This document shows, in pieces, positions 34,012 to 44,160 of a stretch of DNA of 64,000 bases. The stretch covers positions 248,001 through 312,000 of the forward strand of contig AP026139.1 in assembly GCA_030295235.1 (NCBI GenBank), written 5' to 3'. Source of the DNA: Fistulifera solaris. Lineage: Eukaryota > Bacillariophyta > Bacillariophyceae > Naviculales > Stauroneidaceae. Numbering within the stretch: position 1 is the stretch's first letter; every line of letters starts with the position of its first letter. The notes under the pieces are model-generated. The model searched no databases. It saw only the letters and a program-made list of their open reading frames with translations, and was not told the origin of the DNA. A program made the translations under genes and the position numbers.

Positions 34012-35091
34012 TTAAAATTTGATAAGGAAAAAGAAAGCTAATCCCAAGGAAGCTCCGTATACGTATTTATGACGAGCAGCCTCAGATGTCGGCGAATCGG
34101 GCGATCCTCCGCTGACCGGCTGACCGGTTTGTGGATCATCCACTAGATCCGCCATCGGAGGTGTATCGGGAGCGGACACAGGAGAAGTCACCGGAGCCGT
34201 GTCTTCGCTGTTTGGGCTAGCGACTGGTGCTACGGGGTCCTCCACCTCGCCGCGAGACTGCAACGTCAATTCGTTCAATCCTCCGTACTGTGCTGCGGGG
34301 TCTGTCACAAGAATGTAGTATTGCACGTTGCCCTCGGCCGTCCACTCATGATCCCTTCCATACGCGGTTCCGATACTAACACAGACGAAATTGTCGCCAT
34401 CTCTCGCTTGAATACCTACCACATTTCCGTGATTTCCTGTTGTAACTCTAAGAACAAGCAATTCCATCGTGGATGTCGTTTGGTAAGTGAACCAGACCCC
34501 ATATTCACCAGACAATCCGCAAGCATCTTGGCCAAAAATCGGACAAGGCACCACCGAGAGTAAAGTCTCCTTTATAAGGTAGATCTTGCTGAGTGATTGG
34601 GATAGAATTTTCCATGCTATCATTCACGGGAGGCTCAATCTCCTCGAGGGAGAAAATAAAGGGGTTGGTAAGACCATTCGACGAATGAAAACGATGTACT
34701 CTACATCAGCTTCCGCTTGAAACAGGTAATCAGATTTCCAGGAGATATCCTCCACACAAGTGAGGGACTCGCAAGACCCCGTGAAGACTGCCATTGCCGG
34801 AGCATAGCCATTGGCGTCGACTGCCTCGACGACGAGACGGGCAATCGTCGTTTCGGAAGGAACGTAGCTGAACCAAAACCCTTCTTCATCGATGGTTGAC
34901 GCAGCAACGCTTGTTACACAATAATCAGGACTGCTTATGGTAAACTCAGTTTCCAAGCTTCCAAGGTTGACCGAAAAAGGGGCCACTATGCTTTGTGCAG
35001 CACTGCAAGACGATTGCGCCTTCACAATGGCTCTGTTGCTGACAGAAAGCAACATCAACCAGTTCATCGCAATAATAAGAAACCGACTCAT
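34012..35091 (-). CDS. Secreted, probably GPI-anchored protein with two PPC-like domains
   Basis: Not matched to a named family with certainty. A signal peptide (MSRFLIIAMNWLMLLSVSNR) opens the protein. Two related domains follow, each with a Cys near the start, a GFWFSY/GVWFTY strand, a cluster like GSCESLTCVED and an ending YIVFIRR / YYILVTD. This is the look of bacterial-type PPC or jelly-roll repeats common in secreted diatom proteins. A Ser/Pro/Thr-rich stalk (PVAPVASPNSEDTAPVTSPV) and a terminal hydrophobic tail (YGASLGLAFFFLIKF) suggest a GPI anchor. The frame changes twice, near 34665 and near the T run at 34534; one gain and one loss keep 360 codons. A cell-surface or frustule-associated role would be a guess. 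Confidence 0.62.
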
Positions 35092-35960
35092 ATTGATTGA
35101 TGGGTTGGGAATGGTTCACTTTGCGGATGCTCGGAAGAAAGATTATTGTGAACCTTGGATCTTAAATTGCTTTTTGCAAAAAAAGATGGATGATATCTTG
35201 GCGGCAAGATTCAAATGAACAAAAAGTGCTTATAGTTGATACAAAACCACAGGATTAGGATTTGAATGGAGTATCAATGCTACTGTACACATTCTCTGTG
35301 TTGTCGAACAGTTTTTGCCTAAGCCAAACTACCTGGTACCAAACTACCAAGTACTACGTAACTTGAACCTTCCGACTTCCGAATAATCCAGCAATGGAAA
35401 ACGAAACAATGAAACTATACTGAACCCTAAACCTAAACCTAAAAACTGTAAGTTTACCGGTACCGTACCGGTACCGTAGCTGAACCAAACTGAACCTTGA
35501 CTTGCTACAAAGTATCGGACACTTATATTTCAACGGAATATTACAGGTTTCCCCACTGATAGCTTTTTTGAAACAAATTTTATAGATAGCCACTCGCCGA
35601 TGTCTCCCGTAACCGCCACGCAAACCATTGTTTGTTTCACTTTATTGTCTCCAATCGATCGTTTTCTCGTTCTCTTGTTTCACCTCTCTACAAAGTACGT
35701 CTCTCTCTCTCTCTAGAGAAAGTCGTTGTCTTTGTCCCCTTATGATTCATTCCAAATCGAGAGACTATATCAAGGGTTACTTTTCAATTATTGGAACAAG
35801 ATGGATGCCTGTTGCGGAATGTGAGTTTTTCTTGGCGCTGTATTGTATTGTATATTTGTTGTTGTGCATCATCATCATCGTTCATCGTCTTTTTTTTCGC
35901 TCAAAACAGCAATGTTCGTTCTTTTGGCACAGCGACTTTTGTGTCAATACTACCGATGTT
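35092..35960. other. Upstream region of the silicon transporter gene
   Basis: About 870 bases between divergent genes. It holds a run of degenerate telomere-like units (CCCTAAACCTAAACCTAAAA, 35425-35444) followed within 15 bases by a palindromic GGTACC array (35458-35478). A TCTC repeat is near 35700-35716. A possible 5' intron is present (GTGAGT at 35821 to AAACAG at 35909) following ATGGATGCCTG, but its exon does not join in frame with the SIT start as read. Confidence 0.45.
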
Positions 35961-37518
35961 ATGGACACATCTAAGCGAGAAGATATGCCGTATTCTTTAG
36001 AAGAAAGGCCGAAAGTCAAACGAACGAATGATAATAAAGCTGGTGAACTTGCTTCGGTTGTTTTGCACAACGATCTTCTTTTAACGGAAGACGACGATGT
36101 TGAACTCGCGCAATCCAATAGACAGATAGAACAAGTGGAAGACGAATTAAGTCAAACGGTCAAATCTACCGCAAAAATTGTTGCGCGAACCACCATCGAA
36201 GGCATCAAATATTTCGTTTCCCTGGCCTTGCTCGGCTTTTCCATGGTCCTCATTACCGCGGCCATGTTCACCGAACAAACGACTTCTACAGCAGAAAATG
36301 GTATGCATCCTGCCGTCACATTCTGTGTCTTTTCATTCCTCATTGTCTGGCTCGCCATGATGGAAGGAGGACAAGGTTGCTTGGTCGGCTTGCAAACAAT
36401 TGACAAAACATTATACGCCGAGTCTCATCCCCGAGCATTTCGGACCACACAACTGGCACATAAGGGAGACAACATGGAACGATTCATGGTGGGTCGCCAG
36501 TTTTTGGTGGTTCTCGTCATTTTGTGATGAATATGATGTCGTCGACGGTCGAACAAGCCAGTGTGTTCAGTTTGCCGGAAAGCGTGATCGGTGTCTTTCT
36601 CGATTCCGGAATTGCCGTCATATTGACCACCGTCATGGTGGGTCAATTAACATCGCAAGTGAATGCCGCCCAATGCATGCTGGATTTTATCAACAATTCG
36701 TTCATGACGTTGACCGTGTACGTCTCTTTGGCCATTGAAACGTCCGGGCTGTTACATTCGGTATACTTGATCAGCATTCTCTTTTCCACATTGTCAGGAA
36801 AATCGATTCCATCGAACGAATCATCAGGTCGCACATATCTACAAAAGTTGTTCTTTTGGATTCGGATTTTATTCTCTGTGGCGATTCTCGTCGCCGCCTT
36901 TGTCTTTACTTTGGGTGCTTTGTTCTCGGGAAAGACCATGGCATGGGGTGGTATACCGACTGCTGTATCGGTGGCAATCTTCTTTCTTCTCATGGGTTTT
37001 GCGGGTCTGTTGGACGGTCTCCAAATTGCTTTATTCGCCGTGGTTAACAGGACCGAATCCGAACTGTCCGATCATCCTCTGGCGCATCGAAGTTGTCAGT
37101 TGGTATTCCGTGAGCCGCATACATTGGGTGCCTTTTTGATTGGACGTCAAATCTGCGTGACCGTGTGCATGTTCGTGGTGGCTCGCATTACCGCCATTCA
37201 TGTCGATGACAGTGAGACTCTCTTTGGCGTCAGTGAGGGTGTCCAACAATTCCTCAATACCGGCTTGTTGGGGGCCCTATTAACGACGATTGTTGCCTCC
37301 TTGGTTTGGCGCGTCATCGCCGCGGCATTCCCAATTGCCTTTTGTCGAATCCGCTGGTGTACATGATCATTCGACTTTGTTTACTGCTGGAACAATCGGG
37401 AATCTGCTCGGCCTCTTGGACGTTGGCCAGTCTACAGAAGAAACTGTTCGGTTTTCGTCCCGACGACGAGTATTTGGTTGATTTACGACGCAAAGAAAGT
37501 ACTTGCAGTAATTTATAA
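35961..37518 (+). CDS. SIT: Silicon transporter (SIT), sodium-coupled silicic acid uptake
   Basis: Imports silicic acid for frustule building; a plasma-membrane protein of ten helices in two five-helix halves. The hallmark motifs are all seen: EGGQ (about residue 135) with GRQ (178) in the first half, and DGLQ (352) with GRQ (395) in the second. CMLD (about 239), the motif long discussed in pennate SITs, sits in QVNAAQCMLDFINNSFM. Helices such as YFVSLALLGFSMVLITAAMF, VFSFLIVWLAMM and VAILVAAFVFTLGALF are obvious. The N-terminus is acidic and soluble; the C-terminus is short and charged. The frame slips at two T runs (36520-36523 and 37340-37343), each one T short; adding them gives exactly 520 codons and restores VLVIFVMNMMSS and AFLSNPLVYM. 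The start ATG 35961 is the first in frame with the acidic N-terminus. Confidence 0.9.
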
Positions 37519-37781
37519 TCATTGCGATTCCTGAATGTGAACATAAGAAGTTGATTCTAGAACATTGGCAATGCTAACTAAGCCTCATGCAAAGAGAGAC
37601 TATGGCCGTTCTAGCATCGAACCTCTAGAGCACCGATGATGAGACGTCGCACTGGTGTCTGACTCATTCGTCTCTAAAATTTGCCAAACAATAAGTTCGA
37701 CATCATATTTTTTGACCATGATGATAAAACACCCCAAAAGAAGTCGTACAATAATCATCTTCTTCCATAGTTAGCAATACC

Positions 37782-39434
37782 ATGTACCGCATTATAGGAG
37801 CATTAAAGTCGTTTCCCAATCGTGTGGGGAATCTTGATCTCGGCAGCCATAAATCAGACAATTACGGCCAGGAATGGCCGCAAACGATGTTGTTTCGTCT
37901 CGTCTTTTTTGGAGAAATTCACAGTCGACCGGAAATTGTGAAACGACAGGAAGACATATTACAGCAAATGATCGCGACCGGCGATTCGGTTCATGTTATT
38001 ATGGAGCATTTTTCGTTAGATATGCAACAACTGTTAGACGATTATACAAAAGGCCGGTGTTCGTTTGAAGAGTTAATCCAACAATATCAAGAGATGGGAA
38101 CCGAGGGTCATGATTTAGTACCGTACGAGTCGTTCTTGGAGAAAACACGGCAATCTTCTTCGGTCTCCTTACATGCCGGATTCTTGTCAAGAACCTATGC
38201 ACGCCAGTTGATGAAAGAAGGGGAAACGGCCGCGTTACAAAGTGCTCGTCTGTGGTTACCACCGAACACCACGCAATTGCAGGGCAATGAATTCCATTAC
38301 AATCTATTTGAAAGTATGATTACGGGACGAAATTTGGCGGAAGATGCGCCGTCAGATACGTTCCGTGGTATTTTTCAAGCGCAATTGTTGAAAGACGTCG
38401 CCATGGCACATAGAATCAATACCATCATTGAAGGACATCCCGACGATCGGTTTCTGGTACTCGCAGGAAATGGGCACGTGTCGCATTATCAAGGTGTTCC
38501 CGAGCGTGTTTTGGCACAACATCCGGATTTGATTCCGCAATCGTGCCTCATTGTGTCTCGTGTATGGAACGAAACAACGCTCTTGTCGGAAGCCACGGCA
38601 GCTCAAATCGTATCATCATCATCGTACGAAAATGCTGCGGATTACATCTTGGCCTATCAAGAAACACGGACAGAAGAGGCAGTGAAAAAGGACGTGGCAG
38701 AAATGTACAATCAAGTGGGTGACACAGCCCATCTGGAAGGAAATTTGATGCGTGCGCGAGCCATTTTGAAGTACTTGGAGTATACCGACGACGACATTGC
38801 GGTGGCCGGTCGTGACGCCTACAATTATCAAGGAGTCGGGAATCCGCATAAGCATGCCCAAATTCAGCCGGGAGAGCGTGTCTTGGATGTTGGTTGTGGT
38901 TTAGGTGTGGATAGTTTCATTGCCGCTCATCGCACGGGTCCGCACGGTCAGGTGATTGGCATCGATCTCAGTCACAGTGAAGTTGAACACGCCAATCGTC
39001 GAGCTCAATCGCGAGAGATGAAGCATCTGGAATTCATAGTAGCCGATATGGAACATATACCATTGCCCGATGCTTCGGTGGATGTCATTGTATCGAATGG
39101 TGCTTTTTGTCTCGCGCCAAACAAGAAAAAGGCCTTTGCGGAATTGTTTCGTGTTTTGCGCCCCGGTGGGAGGATATCCATTTGTACATCCACCCTTCGA
39201 TCCCACCAACTGCCCGAAGGTGTCCAATGGCCTCTCTGTATGGAAATGTTTATTGTCAAGGACCAGTTGGGACCCCTTTGTGCGGAACTGGGCTTTGAAA
39301 ATATTGTAGTCGATGACAGCAATTCGAAAATGGTCTACGAATTACCCGAAGAAACAGGCACTCTAAATCCGGATCGACATCGGGTTCATGGCAACAATCC
39401 TGCGTTTCGGCACTTAGAAGAAATCAATGAATGA
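37782..39434 (+). CDS. Fusion: ChaN-like (DUF399) domain + ArsM-like SAM methyltransferase
   Basis: 550 residues, frame intact. The N-terminal half (about 35-265) fits the ChaN/Tiki-like haem-binding superfamily: FFGEIHSRPEIVKRQEDIL (GE-H motif), VIMEHFSLDMQQLLDDYTKG, FQAQLLKDVAMAHRI, VLAGNGHVSHYQGVPERVL. The C-terminal half is a class I methyltransferase close to arsenite methyltransferase in layout: NPHKHAQIQPGERVLDVGCG (SAM loop near residue 367), VIGIDLSHSEVEHANRRAQS, FIVADMEHIPLPDASVDVIV, SNGAFCLAPNKKKAFAELFR and VLRPGGRISIC. Only some of the ArsM cysteines are present, so arsenic as substrate is unproven. The linker has a helical AEMYNQVGDTAHLEGNLMRA. A haem- or metal-sensing head on a methyltransferase is a reasonable guess, no more. 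Confidence 0.8.
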   Translation: MYRIIGALKSFPNRVGNLDLGSHKSDNYGQEWPQTMLFRLVFFGEIHSRPEIVKRQEDILQQMIATGDSVHVIMEHFSLDMQQLLDDYTKGRCSFEELIQQYQEMGTEGHDLVPYESFLEKTRQSSSVSLHAGFLSRTYARQLMKEGETAALQSARLWLPPNTTQLQGNEFHYNLFESMITGRNLAEDAPSDTFRGIFQAQLLKDVAMAHRINTIIEGHPDDRFLVLAGNGHVSHYQGVPERVLAQHPDLIPQSCLIVSRVWNETTLLSEATAAQIVSSSSYENAADYILAYQETRTEEAVKKDVAEMYNQVGDTAHLEGNLMRARAILKYLEYTDDDIAVAGRDAYNYQGVGNPHKHAQIQPGERVLDVGCGLGVDSFIAAHRTGPHGQVIGIDLSHSEVEHANRRAQSREMKHLEFIVADMEHIPLPDASVDVIVSNGAFCLAPNKKKAFAELFRVLRPGGRISICTSTLRSHQLPEGVQWPLCMEMFIVKDQLGPLCAELGFENIVVDDSNSKMVYELPEETGTLNPDRHRVHGNNPAFRHLEEINE

Positions 39435-39570
39435 ACTTTGTGCTCGAGTTTGCGTCGTTGCAAAGAAACCATTGAAAAGCGATTAACGTACACTCTGAAA
39501 AGCAAGACGCATTGTAAATACAACAACAATAAGAAAGTTTTTTTTTCAATTAGGTTTTTTTCTATTTCTA

Positions 39571-40203
39571 TCAGTGCGCGTGTGTTGTTAAAACAGACGG
39601 CTCTTGGAGGGGAACCTGATTATCAGGTGCCAGTCCGTTCAGTTCCTGGCAGATCAAATGTTCCAAATCGTGTCCTTCTTCGCTGAGAAAGTCCATTCGA
39701 TTTTCATTCGACCACTCTTTACTTTTATGAACCCTCCAAGCCATCAGGCGACTTTTGAGGTCATTGGATACGGGAAGATGTTGGATCGGGACGATGAATC
39801 CGTAATTCTTATCGCGCACATGCCACCACGCACACGGACTGTTACCGACTTCAATATTCGAATAAAGAGGACGAAAGTCTTCCACTTGAATCTGGCCTTG
39901 TAAGCCATGCTCGTGGAGGACAGTCCGCAGATCTTCTACCAGTTGGATGCCTTTCGTGTTGAATTCGTGAAGCTTCTCAATGGAGGCAAAGAGCGGATGT
40001 CCCTTCTTGGCCACATGTTGTTTCTGCTCCGAGAGCCACTCTTCATATTGCAACATCCAGTCGTGCAGTACACCCGATTCCTCTACTTGTAAGTCATTGA
40101 CAATAGCTGGCTGGCTATGTCCTTCTGCACAATGAATATGCAGTCCTTTATCGAAACGATGAAGATGTTCGTCGAACGAGAGCAGTGAGATGGTGTATTT
40201 CAT
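39571..40203 (-). CDS. Hypothetical protein, 210 residues
   Basis: Not recognised. Intact frame from ATG 40203, soluble, no signal peptide. Regular helices (GVLHDWMLQYEEWLSEQKQH, FASIEKLHEFNTKGIQLVED) are followed by a mixed part with several Trp and His (SPCAWWHVRDKNYGFIVPIQ) and a final VHKSKEWSNENRMDFLSEEG. The evenly charged composition and a length free of low complexity suggest a real folded cytosolic protein. It converges with the ChaN/methyltransferase gene; stops lie about 140 bases apart. Confidence 0.6.
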   Translation of the reverse strand: MKYTISLLSFDEHLHRFDKGLHIHCAEGHSQPAIVNDLQVEESGVLHDWMLQYEEWLSEQKQHVAKKGHPLFASIEKLHEFNTKGIQLVEDLRTVLHEHGLQGQIQVEDFRPLYSNIEVGNSPCAWWHVRDKNYGFIVPIQHLPVSNDLKSRLMAWRVHKSKEWSNENRMDFLSEEGHDLEHLICQELNGLAPDNQVPLQEPSVLTTHAH

Positions 40204-40808
40204 GGAAAATGGTTTTGGTGTAGTTAGCTTTGGTATAATCTATCTATCTGTGTAATGGGGCAGTTTATGGCCACGCGGATGGACCCGATGATGCCATCAT
40301 GGATGGTTTATTAAACTCCGTAGCATGCAATGCGAACCAATCGGAAAGTAAATTATTTGTACCAGGTAGGGAAGGAACTCTTTTACTCTCGAAGGGTATC
40401 TTTTTTTGTGAAGGAAACAATGAAATAATCCTTTCGGGTTATTATTGTAAAACGTTGACACCATCTGTCACGAGTCACGAGCATATATGGGACTGGATTT
40501 GAAATTTTGGTGACGTCAGCATGTTGTCTGGCCAGATGATTTCAATCACCCTTCCATCAAATAATAATCATAATATAGGGAAGGACGTTAAAATTCTGCC
40601 TCCCAGTACAAGATTCTACGTAGCGTCTACGACGAGGCAGAATTTTAACGCTGTTCCAAGCGCGCCCAGGTGTTGCTGCAACGCGCCCAAGTTTTGGTGA
40701 ATTATTCGACGCAAAGGAAGGAACGACAAATAATAATAATAATGAGACCATTATTTTTTGGAAACTTAATCACCAAAGTCTATCACTCTTCCACATACTT
40801 TTTTTGCA
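40204..40808. other. Intergenic with a MITE copy
   Basis: About 600 bases. Apart from the 80-bp palindromic element at 40578-40657 (own entry) it holds an unlikely 67-codon plus frame at 40299-40502 and a short GCGCCCA duplication just right of the element (40661-40690). Confidence 0.45.
40578..40657. mobile_element. Short palindromic MITE-like element, copy 1
   Basis: 80 bp. Its ends are inverted repeats: a perfect 17-bp arm (CGTTAAAATTCTGCCTC) on the left matches the reverse complement on the right, extended imperfectly by GGGAAGGA / GGAACAG. A second copy at 49607-49687 is in the opposite orientation with about four differences in 80 bases (95% identity). No coding capacity, so a non-autonomous DNA element or a mobile hairpin. 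No clear target-site duplication was found at this copy. Confidence 0.7.
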
Positions 40809-40967
40809 ATGCCAGCTTACGATTCTGACGATTCTTCCTATGATTCTTTCGATAGCGACGATATCGTTGACGACAGCGATCTCGAAGACATTCTCATCCT
40901 ATTGCTTCTAGCCAAACAAGATCGCAGATACTCTAATTTGTTGCTCATTGCAATGCTGTTGAGCTAA
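40809..40967 (+). CDS. Possible 52-residue acidic micro-protein
   Basis: Not recognised. ATG 40809 to TAA 40967. The first half is Asp/Ser rich (MPAYDSDDSSYDSFDSDDIV), the second half is a Leu-rich helix (LEDILILLLLAKQDR, YSNLLLIAMLLS). The contrast of an acidic head and an amphipathic or hydrophobic tail, and the use of the frame without a stop, make it look coded, but the length is too small to be sure. Confidence 0.35.
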   Translation: MPAYDSDDSSYDSFDSDDIVDDSDLEDILILLLLAKQDRRYSNLLLIAMLLS

Positions 40968-41213
40968 AAGGTCAAAAAGCCGGATCAAAACTACTGATGG
41001 TAGACTATCAGATATACTACCAGTGCCTGTCCAATAAATCAACATATTTATCCAGGTTCCTTTCTACTTGCTCGTCTCTCATAGCACGACAAGTTCGAAA
41101 ATCGTGAACTCTGAATGCATGTCGAGAGACATGCATTTAACGAAGGCTTGCTTACTGTAGCCATTGCAAAAAAAAAAACAACAATACCTACAGTAGATAG
41201 CTTTGAATGTTTT
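40968..41213. other. Short intergenic stretch
   Basis: 245 bases; ends with an A run and the 3' flank of the protease gene. A short inverted repeat (AATGCATGTCTC / GAGACATGCATT type, 41115-41138) can be seen. Confidence 0.4.
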
Positions 41214-42357
41214 CTAAGGAGCGGCACCTTTCAAAGATCCAGATTCCGTTGGCACGGCCTTATTTTGCTTATCACACACTGGTAATTGAACTCCTCGCTG
41301 TGACCAATCAACTGTGTTTTGTAATCGCCAATCAGTGTCGATAATTGTTCCTCCGTTGTAGACCGGCTCCCCATAACGTTCAAACCAGTTCGTGTGAGTA
41401 CCAATCACGTAGTTCTCTGAATCGAGGATGGCCGCTCCCGATAAACCCCCGGCGGTATCACAATAGTAGCATGCGTAGTTGTCGAGTGATAAACAGTCAA
41501 ATGCATCACCGCGGCAATTCCCTGTAGACCACATACTTCCGTACTCCATATCTTCCGGATAGCCATTGATTGTTGCATCATTCAGCCCCTTCTCACCAAT
41601 TTTTGTCTTGCGAAGCCCGGCAAAGCCAACCACGTCCCCGATGAAGGTACACCCGTCTTCTTTCGGTGCCAACAAAACAACGGCATAGTCATGGTTGAAT
41701 CGATATTTGGTACTCGTACCTCGCAAATAAGCTTGATAGGCGGTAGCACTGGTCGGATACCACTCCCCAAAGGGATCTTCGACGCGATCCTTCTCACGAA
41801 ACCGACCGGGCACAAAACGGTGAAGCTGTAACCAATCGTCCGCTTCCAGATTGTAGACACAATGTGCCGCCGTCAGAATAGCGTTTCGTGAAATCACCGT
41901 GCCGCTGCAGAATTTGCCGTCGCCGAACTCCATTTGACCCACGATGGAATAGGGATACACAGTAGTGTTGGCAATGACAGTGCGTCCATCCTCTCCTATA
42001 ACATTCCGAAGCATGGGACGTAGCTGACTCGGGGTGTATACGGTGCGTGGGGAGATAATGAGCTCCGTAGTATTGTATTGCGTCGTGTATTCTAGGCCTT
42101 CCCTATAAGAAATGCGCCTAGCACCTATGAAGCCTGATTCTTCTTCAGAATTGCCTATCACTGTTTCGTTCAACTCATCGCTAATATCGACACCATTCTT
42201 ATCCGAGAAGGAACCTTGCTGTTCTCCGTACGCAATATCAGCGAATCGTCGTTTCGATAAAAGACGGAATCCCTCGTCCTGAAACTGCAACATATTATCC
42301 TCAGTGACTGAACCCGAACTATCCACATGTCTATCCCACTCTACATCTATTTCCCGA
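41214..42357 (-). CDS. V8-like serine protease (S1 family)
   Basis: A secreted or lumenal chymotrypsin-fold protease of the glutamyl-endopeptidase type. The catalytic triad is visible: His in FCSGTVISRNAILTAAHCVY, Asp in FNHDYAVVLLAPK, Ser in YCDTAGGLSGAAIL. A propeptide-like region of about 130 residues precedes the domain and ends with YTPSQLRPMLRNVIGEDGRT. There is no ATG at the start of the open frame: the frame begins after a stop near 42370, with GVRFREIDVEWDRHVDSSGS. So the 5' end lies in an upstream exon, or the frame joins the Kazal-like reading just upstream through a one-base length change in a GGG run near 42367. In the latter case the signal peptide and Kazal-like domain would belong to this gene. 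Domain call firm, gene start open. Confidence 0.8.
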
Positions 42358-42360
42358 AAC

Positions 42361-42621
42361 CTAACTCCCTACACAAATGACATTGAGTATTACAAAGCGA
42401 TTGGCATCATTTGGCAGCGGCATCGTGCGTACCTGACACGTTGCCAGGCAAGCATTCATATAAATCTCTCCATCACCACCTTCGACGGCCGGCCCTATGA
42501 GTGAACATCCGGAGGAGCATCCGTACGGGTCCACCACCACCACCGACGCGAGGACAGCAGGGGATACCCATGACACGGCCAGGATGATGAGGACGACGGC
42601 CGTAGTGACCGTGTCTACCAT
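42361..42621 (-). CDS. Signal peptide + Kazal-like Cys motif, separate gene or 5' part of the protease
   Basis: From ATG 42621 a clear signal peptide (MVDTVTTAVVLIILAVSWVS, cleavage after VLA) is followed by YGCSSGCSLIGPAVEGG, then DGEIYMNACLATCQVR. The GxDGxxYxNxCxAxC ending is the Kazal-type inhibitor signature, here with fewer Cys than the standard six. The frame ends at 42361, only about 10 bases past where the protease frame opens. A Kazal-like module fused in front of a serine protease could act as a built-in inhibitor, but two separate genes would be too close for separate promoters. The upstream in-frame extension (to 42702) is low-complexity Val/Ile and unlikely coded. Confidence 0.45.
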   Translation of the reverse strand: MVDTVTTAVVLIILAVSWVSPAVLASVVVVDPYGCSSGCSLIGPAVEGGDGEIYMNACLATCQVRTMPLPNDANRFVILNVICVGS

Positions 42622-42915
42622 AACGACCATAATGACGACGACCAGGATATCGTCCAGGATATCTTCCAGGACGTCTACGACCACCACCGTATTGATGAAC
42701 AAGTCGCTTCAATTGTGGGAGGTATTTCATTAATTTCATGATGGACGATAGGGGGAGAGAACATTATGAACGAAACTCCTTCGTTTGCGAGAAAATTCAA
42801 GGTGACGTCGGATTTCGATGGACGACTCTTTCAATCTTCCATTCTTTTTAACTAAGCCTACTTCTTCTTTGGACTTCCCCTCAGCAGATCACTTATGCGC
42901 CGAAAATCATTCTAG

Positions 42916-43130
42916 ATGGACCCAGAACCGTCTTCTATTGCCGTTTGGAATGTGAACTCTCCTTCTGCTCAACGAAAATGAAAGAAAACCGCAAAAAACG
43001 CAACCGATTGAGATGTCGTATCGCGTATCATGACGTAATGATACAAAAACTCATCTCCGGAATGAAATATTCGAGTCAAGAAATGCAAAAGAAACGGCAG
43101 ATGCCAGACGAACGGCCATTCCTCCAATAA
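42916..43130 (+). CDS. Hypothetical small basic protein
   Basis: Not recognised. ATG 42916 reads MDPEPSSIAVWNVNSPSAQR, then one A seems missing in the run 42975-42978. With it the frame continues MKENRKKRNRLRCRIAYHDV, MIQKLISGMKYSSQ and MQKKRQMPDERPFLQ, 71 residues in all. A strongly basic helix dominates. It could bind nucleic acid or ribosomes, but nothing shows this directly. Confidence 0.4.
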
Positions 43131-44160
43131 AAAATCACTTCATAAAAAGCGACCAGACGGATGACAAAGACAGCATTGTGGCGCTCGCTGTTGCTCTCTA
43201 TGATAGAGACGTTTGAAACACAAAGATGAAGTATTATTGAGGAAATGGAGGAACGACGCACTCAAGTCGATGTTCTACCGACACATGTATGTGTATGGTG
43301 CGTTTCCCATTCCTGTCGTGTTTCTTTTTTGGCGGAAGGGAAAAGAGTCGATGATTATAACATAATATTTGCTACTCCTCATTGAGTTAAGACTCATGAC
43401 GACAGACATTATCACCAAGATCGATGAGATTCTACCTTTTCGGATTGAACGAAGCCCATAAAGAAGTGAATCATCGACAATGTTTTGTTACGTGTCTTTC
43501 TAACCTGTTTGATTCTTTTTTAATCGCTATATATAGGGTCTTGATGATAAGCAATCTGGCCTTGAAGTAAAGCTCCAATGAATGCTTGGACGAGGTGACG
43601 AGAACAACACCGGCATCAGAAATGAAATCTATCGATACTTTCATTCGGGAGTCACATTCACTCGCCTGGGTCTCTAGCGAAACGGATCGCAACATATTCC
43701 ACCACGCTGTATGAACGAAAGGAACGGAGGCTTTGAAAATAGTTTTGTGTAGTCCGAAACGTTGCCAAAGGAAGAAACAACAATCGTACCAAAGTTCAGA
43801 GCACGTTTGTATCCAAACATTAGACACATTTATTGAAAAACCGTTTCATTACTTCATTTACGGATGAGATGCGAATCAAAGTATGGTTACTGCGGAAAAG
43901 GTATTTGCCACTATTGTCAGCGTCTTAGCTACAGTCTTGCGTCTTTTTTGTGAGGTGCGACGTACGAACGAAATAGTTTTCCAGGAGGGGAAAAAGTGAA
44001 AAGAGGATACCGGTACTCACTCCGTAATAATAAAACAGCGCAAGAAACATCATTAGTTGCACCTAAAGCCATCACCATGGCTACAATAGAAGGTAATACT
44101 TCATCCCTAGGTTTCAATTACGTCGCGATTGCATCAGACTAATAATAAAAAGTAACAGGA
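43131..44160. other. Intergenic, 1 kb
   Basis: Mostly featureless. A minus-strand frame at 43471-43827 (118 codons) lacks any known pattern. A minus-strand 42-codon frame at 43925-44053 (MMFLALFYYYGVSTGILFSL, then FPLLENYFVRTSHL) could be a tiny single-helix membrane protein, but no family is recognised and the start context is unproven. Confidence 0.35.
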
